Part shown: one piece after another, positions 58,591 to 64,000 of the stretch
Position numbering within the stretch: the first letter of the stretch is position 1
Layout of the letters: the number at the start of each line of letters is the position of its first letter
Source: Pseudomonas koreensis
Lineage (GTDB): Bacteria > Pseudomonadota > Gammaproteobacteria > Pseudomonadales > Pseudomonadaceae
DNA length: 64,000 nucleotides
Reading direction: 5' to 3'
NCBI RefSeq assembly: GCF_025447595.1
Contig: NZ_JAOEJU010000016.1
Span: 1-64,000 of the forward strand
Position numbers and translations under genes: made by a program
The notes under the pieces: generated by a model
Seen by the model: only the letters and a program-made list of their open reading frames with translations
What the model was told of the DNA's origin: nothing
Database searches by the model: none

Positions 58591-59334
58591 ATGGCTCAGC
58601 AGGGCAGTGGTTATCAGGCTCGCTATAAACGCATTCTACTCAAGCTTAGCGGCGAGGCCCTGATGGGCTCGGAAGAGTTCGGGATCGATCCGAAGGTGCT
58701 GGATCGCATGGCGCTGGAAGTCGGCCAACTGGTCGGTATCGGTGTTCAGGTCGGTCTGGTGATCGGTGGTGGCAACCTGTTCCGCGGTGAAGCGCTGAGC
58801 AAGGCTGGCATGGATCGGGTCACCGGCGACCACATGGGCATGCTGGCCACTGTGATGAACGCCCTGGCCATGCGCGACGCGCTGGAACGTGCCAATATCT
58901 CGGCCATCGTGATGTCGGCCATTTCCATGGTGGGTGTGACTGATCACTATGATCGTCGCAAAGCCATGCGCCACCTGAACTCCAAGGATGTGGTGATCTT
59001 CGCGGCCGGTACCGGCAATCCGTTCTTTACCACGGATTCGGCAGCCTGCCTGCGCGCCATTGAAATCGACGCTGATGTCGTGCTCAAGGCGACCAAGGTC
59101 GATGGCGTCTACACCGCTGACCCGTTCAAAGACCCGCATGCCGAGAAGTTCGATCATCTGACATACGATGAAGTACTGGATCGCAAGCTGGGTGTAATGG
59201 ATCTGACGGCTATCTGCCTGTGCCGCGATCACAAGATGCCGCTGCGCGTATTTAACATGAACAAGCCCGGTGCCCTGCTGAACATTGTGCACGGCGGCGC
59301 AGAAGGGACTTTGATCGAGGAAGGCCAACAATGA
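58591..59334 (+). CDS. pyrH: UMP kinase
   Basis: 247 aa, amino-acid-kinase fold. Phosphorylates UMP to UDP. KRILLKLSGEALMG at the N terminus, VIGGGNLFRG, GMLATVMNALAMRDALE, and FAAGTGNPFFTTDSAACLRAIEI. AGGAG lies 9 bases before the ATG. First gene of a compact operon; its stop overlaps frr by four bases. Confidence 0.97.
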   Translation: MAQQGSGYQARYKRILLKLSGEALMGSEEFGIDPKVLDRMALEVGQLVGIGVQVGLVIGGGNLFRGEALSKAGMDRVTGDHMGMLATVMNALAMRDALERANISAIVMSAISMVGVTDHYDRRKAMRHLNSKDVVIFAAGTGNPFFTTDSAACLRAIEIDADVVLKATKVDGVYTADPFKDPHAEKFDHLTYDEVLDRKLGVMDLTAICLCRDHKMPLRVFNMNKPGALLNIVHGGAEGTLIEEGQQ

Positions 59335-59888
59335 TCAACGAAATCAAGAAAGACGCCCAAGCGCGTATGCAGAAATCCCTGGAGTCTCTGAACCACGCGT
59401 TCGGCCAGATTCGCACCGGCAAGGCTCACCCGAGCATCCTCGGCAGTGTCATGGTGCCTTACTACGGCACTGACACCCCGCTGAGCGGCGTTGCCAACGT
59501 CACCGTGAAAGACTCGCGCACCCTGCAGGTCGTGGCGTTCGAGCGCAACATGCTCGCTGCCGTCGACAAGGCAATCCAAAGCGCTGGTCTGAACCTCAAC
59601 CCGACCAACCTGGGTGAGTTGCTGTTGATCCCTATGCCGGCCCTCACCGAGGAAACGCGTAAAGGCTTCACCAAGCAGGCGCGTAGCGCTGCTGAAGACG
59701 CGCGTGTTGCCGTGCGCAATATTCGTCGTGATGCCTTGGGCGAGCTCAAGAAACTGGTCAAGGACAAGGAAATCAGCGAAGACGAAGAGCGTCGTGCCAT
59801 CGCTGATATCGATAAGCTGACCAAAGAATCCGAGGCCCAGATCACCAAGGCCACGGACGAGAAAGAAAAAGACCTGATGGCCGTATAA
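59331..59888 (+). CDS. frr: Ribosome recycling factor
   Basis: 185 aa. With EF-G splits post-termination ribosomes. Three-helix-bundle protein with ETRKGFTKQARSAAEDARVAVRNIRRDALGELKK, the tRNA-mimic signature, and the central beta module YGTDTPLSGVANVTVKDSRTLQV. It overlaps pyrH by four bases. Confidence 0.98.
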   Translation: MINEIKKDAQARMQKSLESLNHAFGQIRTGKAHPSILGSVMVPYYGTDTPLSGVANVTVKDSRTLQVVAFERNMLAAVDKAIQSAGLNLNPTNLGELLLIPMPALTEETRKGFTKQARSAAEDARVAVRNIRRDALGELKKLVKDKEISEDEERRAIADIDKLTKESEAQITKATDEKEKDLMAV

Positions 59889-59902
59889 GGGTCGAGTTTT
59901 TA

Positions 59903-60658
59903 ATGGACAAGACCAAGCAGACTGCGCCGTCCGCGGTGCCGCGCCATGTCGCGATCATCATGGATGGCAACAATCGCTGGGCAAAAAAACGCTTTATGCC
60001 GGGTGTCGCCGGGCATAAAGCGGGCGTGGATGCTGTGCGGGCTGTTATTGAGGTGTGCGCTGAGGCCAAGGTCGAGGTGCTCACCCTGTTCGCCTTTTCC
60101 AGCGAGAACTGGCAGCGCCCGGCCGATGAGGTCAGTGCCTTGATGGACCTGTTCTTCAAGGCGTTGCGTCGTGAAGCCAAGCGCCTCAATGACAACAATA
60201 TCAGTCTGCGGATCATCGGCGACCGCACACGATTCCATCCTGAGCTTCAGGCTGCGATGCGTGAAGCCGAGGCGATGACTGCCGGTTCCAACCGCTTTAT
60301 CCTGCAGATTGCAGCCAATTACGGCGGTCAGTGGGATATTGCGCAAGCTGCGCAGCGTCTGGCACGTGAGGTTCAGGCCGGTCATCTGCGGCCGGAAGAC
60401 ATTACGCCGGATCTGCTGCAGACCTGTCTGGTCACCGGTGATCTGCCGTTGCCCGACTTGTGCATTCGTACCGGTGGCGAGCACCGCATCAGCAACTTCC
60501 TTTTGTGGCAACTGGCGTACGCCGAGTTGTACTTCTCCGACCTGTTCTGGCCGGACTTCAAACACGAAGCCATGCGCAATGCGCTGGCCGATTTCGCTTC
60601 GCGCCAGCGTCGTTTCGGTAAAACGAGCGAGCAGGTCGAAGCTGGAGCCCGGGTTTAA
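59903..60658 (+). CDS. uppS: Undecaprenyl (di-trans,poly-cis) pyrophosphate synthase
   Basis: 251 aa. Makes the C55 lipid carrier for peptidoglycan and O-antigen. HVAIIMDGNNRWAKKR (catalytic Asp and FPP contacts), TLFAFSSENWQRP, and RTGGEHRISNFLLWQLAYAELYFSDLFWPDF. It follows frr by 14 bases and its stop overlaps cdsA by one base. Confidence 0.97.
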   Translation: MDKTKQTAPSAVPRHVAIIMDGNNRWAKKRFMPGVAGHKAGVDAVRAVIEVCAEAKVEVLTLFAFSSENWQRPADEVSALMDLFFKALRREAKRLNDNNISLRIIGDRTRFHPELQAAMREAEAMTAGSNRFILQIAANYGGQWDIAQAAQRLAREVQAGHLRPEDITPDLLQTCLVTGDLPLPDLCIRTGGEHRISNFLLWQLAYAELYFSDLFWPDFKHEAMRNALADFASRQRRFGKTSEQVEAGARV

Positions 60659-61464
60659 TGCTAAAACAACGCATCATCACTGCACTGATTCTGCTGCCGA
60701 TCGCCTTGGGCGGTTTTTTCCTGCTCGAAGGTTCCGGTTTTGCCTTGTTCATTGGGCTGGTCGTGAGTCTGGGTGCCTGGGAGTGGGCGCGTCTGGCCGG
60801 CTTCACTGCGCAGGCATTTCGTGTCGGCTATGCGGCGCTGGTCGCGCTGATGCTGTTCGTCATGTACATCCTGCCGGGGCTGGCGCCGTGGGTGCTGGGC
60901 GCTTCGGTGATCTGGTGGGCATTGGCGACGTGGCTGGTGCTGACGTACCCGCGCTCCAGCGAGCGCTGGTCCAGTGCCGCCAGCAAACTGGTGATCGGTT
61001 TGCTGATTCTGTTGCCCGCCTGGCAAGGGCTGGTGCAGATCAAGCAATACCCGCTCGGCAACTGGCTGATCATGGCCGTGATGGTGCTGGTCTGGGGCGC
61101 TGACATCGGGGCGTATTTCTCCGGCCGCGCGTTCGGCAAGCGCAAGCTGGCGCCGCAAGTCAGTCCCGGCAAAAGCTGGGAAGGCGTGTATGGTGGTCTG
61201 GCATTGAGCCTGGTCATCACCACCCTGGTCGCGCTGTTCCGTGACTGGACGGTGGCACAACTGTTCAAGGGGTTGATCGGTGCTGCGGTGATTGTCTTCA
61301 TCTCGGTGGTGGGCGATCTGACCGAAAGCATGTTCAAGCGCCAGTCCGGTATCAAGGACAGCAGTAATCTGTTGCCTGGCCATGGCGGTGTGCTGGATCG
61401 CATCGATAGCCTGACGGCGGCGATCCCGGTCTTTGCAGTGCTGTTGTGGATGGCTGCATCGTGA
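60658..61464 (+). CDS. cdsA: Phosphatidate cytidylyltransferase
   Basis: 268 aa, about eight membrane helices. Forms CDP-diacylglycerol from phosphatidate and CTP. The C-terminal signature SVVGDLTESMFKRQSGIKDSSNLLPGHGGVLDRIDSL is complete. It overlaps uppS by one base and dxr by four (GTGA). Confidence 0.96.
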   Translation: MLKQRIITALILLPIALGGFFLLEGSGFALFIGLVVSLGAWEWARLAGFTAQAFRVGYAALVALMLFVMYILPGLAPWVLGASVIWWALATWLVLTYPRSSERWSSAASKLVIGLLILLPAWQGLVQIKQYPLGNWLIMAVMVLVWGADIGAYFSGRAFGKRKLAPQVSPGKSWEGVYGGLALSLVITTLVALFRDWTVAQLFKGLIGAAVIVFISVVGDLTESMFKRQSGIKDSSNLLPGHGGVLDRIDSLTAAIPVFAVLLWMAAS

Positions 61465-62651
61465 GTCGCCCGCAGCAGGTTACCGTTCTGGGCGCGACCG
61501 GTTCGATCGGTTTGAGCACGCTCGATGTCATCGCCCGGCATCCTGAGCGTTATCAGGCTTTCGCTTTGAGCGGTTTTACCCGTCTGAGCGAACTGTTTGC
61601 CCTGTGTGTTCGCCATCTCCCGAAATATGCAGTAGTGCCGGAAGCCGGCGCTGCTCGCAACCTGCAGGACGATTTGCGTGCGGCAGGCCTGTCGACACAG
61701 GTGCTGGTCGGGGAGGAAGGCTTGTGTCAGGTCGCTGCTGCGCCCGAGGTGGATGCCGTCATGGCTGCCATCGTCGGCGCTGCCGGCCTGCGTCCGACCC
61801 TCGCGGCTGTCGAGGCGGGCAAGAAGATTCTTCTGGCCAACAAGGAGGCGCTGGTCATGTCCGGCGCCTTGTTCATGCAGGCTGTTCGCAAGAGCGGTTC
61901 GGTTCTGCTGCCGATCGACAGTGAGCACAACGCGATTTTCCAGTGCATGCCCCGGGATTTTGCCCGTGGTCTGGGTGCTGTCGGTGTCCGTCGGATTTTG
62001 CTGACAGCCTCTGGCGGCCCTTTCCGGCAGACGCCGATGGCCGAACTGGCGCATGTTTCACCCGATCAGGCGTGTGCGCACCCGAACTGGTCCATGGGGC
62101 GCAAGATCTCGGTGGATTCGGCCAGCATGATGAACAAGGGGCTCGAGTTGATCGAGGCCTGCTGGTTGTTCGATGCCAAGCCTTCGCAAGTCGAAGTGGT
62201 GATTCATCCACAAAGCGTGATTCATTCGCTGGTCGATTATGTGGACGGTTCGGTGCTGGCGCAGTTGGGCAATCCCGACATGCGCACGCCGATTGCCAAC
62301 GCCCTGGCCTGGCCTGAGCGAATTGATTCGGGCGTGGCGCCGCTGGATCTGTTCGCTGTTGCACGACTGGATTTCGAAGCCCCCGACGAAGAGCGCTTCC
62401 CGTGCCTGCGTCTGGCGCGCCAGGCTGCCGAGGCGGGAAACAGCGCCCCGGCCATGCTCAATGCGGCGAATGAAGTGGCGGTTGCCGCGTTTCTCGACGG
62501 ACGGGTTCGCTACCTGGAAATCGCGAGTATCATCGAGGAAGTCTTGAATCTCGAACCTGTGGTGGCGTTGAACGATCTCGATGCGGTATTCACCGCTGAC
62601 GCGACTGCCCGGACATTGGCCGGACAGTGGTTGAATCGTCACGGCCGATAG
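61461..62651 (+). CDS. dxr: 1-Deoxy-D-xylulose 5-phosphate reductoisomerase
   Basis: 396 aa. First committed step of the MEP isoprenoid pathway; NADPH site VTVLGATGSIGLSTLDVI, substrate/metal region LPIDSEHNAIFQ, and SASMMNKGLELIEA. Starts at GTG 61461 overlapping the cdsA stop; the ATG five codons upstream (61446) would lengthen the protein beyond the usual N terminus. It supplies isoprenoid precursors for UppS in the same operon. Confidence 0.96.
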   Translation: MSRPQQVTVLGATGSIGLSTLDVIARHPERYQAFALSGFTRLSELFALCVRHLPKYAVVPEAGAARNLQDDLRAAGLSTQVLVGEEGLCQVAAAPEVDAVMAAIVGAAGLRPTLAAVEAGKKILLANKEALVMSGALFMQAVRKSGSVLLPIDSEHNAIFQCMPRDFARGLGAVGVRRILLTASGGPFRQTPMAELAHVSPDQACAHPNWSMGRKISVDSASMMNKGLELIEACWLFDAKPSQVEVVIHPQSVIHSLVDYVDGSVLAQLGNPDMRTPIANALAWPERIDSGVAPLDLFAVARLDFEAPDEERFPCLRLARQAAEAGNSAPAMLNAANEVAVAAFLDGRVRYLEIASIIEEVLNLEPVVALNDLDAVFTADATARTLAGQWLNRHGR

Positions 62652-62704
62652 GTCTTGCAACACATGGCTTCACGCGGCACTGGACAGGATTGCGGAGAAA
62701 GTAG

Positions 62705-64000
62705 ATGAGCGCGCTCTATATGATTGCCGGCACCCTGATCGCTCTGGGTGTGTTGGTCACCTTTCACGAATTCGGCCATTTCTGGGTCGCGCGTCGCTGT
62801 GGCGTCAAGGTTCTGCGTTTCTCCGTGGGCTTCGGCATGCCGCTGCTGCGCTGGCATGACAAGCAGGGTACCGAGTTCGTGGTCGCGGCCATTCCGCTGG
62901 GTGGTTACGTCAAGATGCTCGATGAGCGCGAAGGCGAAGTACCGGCCGATCAGCTTCATCAGTCATTCAATCGCAAGTCTGTTCGTCAGCGTATCGCCAT
63001 TGTAGCGGCCGGCCCTGTGGCCAACTTTCTGCTCGCGCTGGTGTTCTTCTGGGTGCTGGCCATGCTCGGCAGCGAGCAGATTCGCCCGGTCATCGGTTCG
63101 GTGGAGTCCGGCAGCATCGCCGCAACGGCTGGGCTGAGCGCCGGCCAGGAGATCGTCGCGATCGATGGCGAGCCGACCTCGGGCTGGGCTGCGGTCAACC
63201 TGCAACTGGTGCGACGTCTCGGGGAAAGCGGTTCCTTGCAGGTACTGGTGCGCGAGCAGGGTTCTACGGCTGATACGCCTCGTGAACTGGCACTCGATAA
63301 ATGGCTCAAGGGGGCTGACGAGCCGGATCCGATTCGCTCCCTTGGCATTCGCCCTTGGCGCCCGGCATTGCCGCCGGTGCTGGCCGAACTCGATCCGAAA
63401 GGTCCGGCCCAGGCAGCCGGGCTGAAAACCGGTGATCGTCTGCTGGCGCTGGATGGCAAGGCGCTGGATGACTGGCAGCAGGTGGTCGACACCGTTCGTA
63501 CGCGTCCTGATACCAAAATCGTGCTGCGCGTCGAGCGCGACGGTGTTCAAATCGACGTCCCTGTGACGCTGGCCGCACGTGGCGAGAAGAAGTCACCAAG
63601 CGGTTACCTGGGGGCGGGTGTGAAGGCTGTCGACTGGCCGCCGGAAATGATCCGCGAGGTCAGTTACGGGCCTTTGGCGGCAATTGGTGAGGGTGCCCGT
63701 CGCACCTGGACCATGAGCGTCCTGACGCTGGATTCACTGAAGAAAATGCTCTTCGGCGAGCTCTCGGTAAAAAACTTGAGTGGACCGATAACCATTGCTA
63801 AAGTGGCGGGCGCTTCTGCCCAGTCGGGCGTCGCTGATTTCCTGAATTTCCTTGCTTATCTGAGTATTAGCCTGGGGGTTCTGAATTTGCTGCCCATTCC
63901 TGTACTGGATGGGGGGCATTTGTTGTTTTATCTGATCGAGTGGGCGCGTGGTCGTCCCTTGTCGGATCGGGTGCAAGGTTGGGGGATACAGATCGGTATC
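62705..64000 (+). CDS. rseP: Site-2 zinc metalloprotease RseP (MucP), 3' end cut by window
   Basis: 432 codons visible of about 450. Inner-membrane protease that cleaves the anti-sigma factor (MucA/RseA) and so frees AlgU/sigma-E. Zinc site HEFGH in the first helix (VTFHEFGHFWVARRCGV), two PDZ-like domains (about 115-300), and the second active-site segment NLLPIPVLDGGHLLFYLIEW (Asp ligand). ATG 62705 has GGAGAAAGTAG upstream. It ends open at the window edge with no stop. Confidence 0.96.
   Translation, partial: MSALYMIAGTLIALGVLVTFHEFGHFWVARRCGVKVLRFSVGFGMPLLRWHDKQGTEFVVAAIPLGGYVKMLDEREGEVPADQLHQSFNRKSVRQRIAIVAAGPVANFLLALVFFWVLAMLGSEQIRPVIGSVESGSIAATAGLSAGQEIVAIDGEPTSGWAAVNLQLVRRLGESGSLQVLVREQGSTADTPRELALDKWLKGADEPDPIRSLGIRPWRPALPPVLAELDPKGPAQAAGLKTGDRLLALDGKALDDWQQVVDTVRTRPDTKIVLRVERDGVQIDVPVTLAARGEKKSPSGYLGAGVKAVDWPPEMIREVSYGPLAAIGEGARRTWTMSVLTLDSLKKMLFGELSVKNLSGPITIAKVAGASAQSGVADFLNFLAYLSISLGVLNLLPIPVLDGGHLLFYLIEWARGRPLSDRVQGWGIQIGI

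Overview
The window is about 64 kb of high-GC, densely coding chromosome. It carries a complete Wsp chemosensory operon, a MexL/MexJK-type efflux locus, an AlgU-type promoter, the typical pseudomonad rpsB-to-rseP order and a dozen GGGAGCGAGCTTGCTCGC-type REP elements. Together these point to Pseudomonas, most likely the P. fluorescens group (inference from gene content and from remembered PAO1 gene order; no search was run). I see no tRNA, rRNA, insertion sequence, prophage or CRISPR array.

Layout. (1) 1-9.0 kb: wspABCDEF-wspR, a surface-sensing pathway that ends in the diguanylate cyclase WspR. Upstream are three copies of a palindromic operator-like motif. (2) 9.1-16.1 kb: prfB with its programmed +1 frameshift, lysS, a TetR regulator, a lipoprotein, a QEGLA-motif protein, a lipoprotein hydrolase and a small membrane protein. 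(3) 16.1-18.2 kb, minus strand: an OmpA-like lipoprotein and a small DUF4398 lipoprotein behind an AlgU-type promoter, then a PA3688-like protein. (4) 18.4-27.2 kb: ppc, adk, tsaB, a small unknown gene, a DUF72 protein, a PEP mutase/isocitrate lyase family enzyme, an extensin-like protein, an unknown protein with an internal 44-residue duplication, and rsmJ. (5) 27.3-32.2 kb: divergent mexL / mexJK with an operator overlapping the promoter. (6) 32.2-38.5 kb: a spacer resembling dispersed repeats, a Fic-domain protein, DUF4197, two YbaY-like genes and plsB. (7) 38.7-44.3 kb: cold-shock gene, an unknown gene, rlmA, dapE and ndvB. (8) 44.6-51.2 kb: tcdA, csdE, csdA, dapD, a YffB/ArsC-like gene, a Na+/H+ antiporter and an astacin-like protease. 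(9) 51.4-56.2 kb: dapC, glnD and map on the minus strand. (10) 56.6-64 kb: rpsB-tsf and pyrH-frr-uppS-cdsA-dxr-rseP, with rseP cut by the window end.

How the genes work together. The Wsp proteins form one signalling complex. The CsdA/CsdE/TcdA group handles sulfur transfer and t6A modification. DapD, DapC and DapE are the three enzymes of the succinylase route to diaminopimelate and all lie within about 12 kb. The last operon links translation (S2, EF-Ts, RRF) to UMP kinase, undecaprenyl and CDP-diacylglycerol synthesis, the MEP pathway and the sigma-E/AlgU protease RseP.

The least explained items are the operator triplet upstream of wspA, the duplicated-motif protein at 25.7-26.3 kb, the signal-less astacin-like protease, the Fic protein whose 3' end runs through a neighbour's terminator-like hairpin, and the two REP pairs with reversed arm order. 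No clearly new multi-gene system was found.
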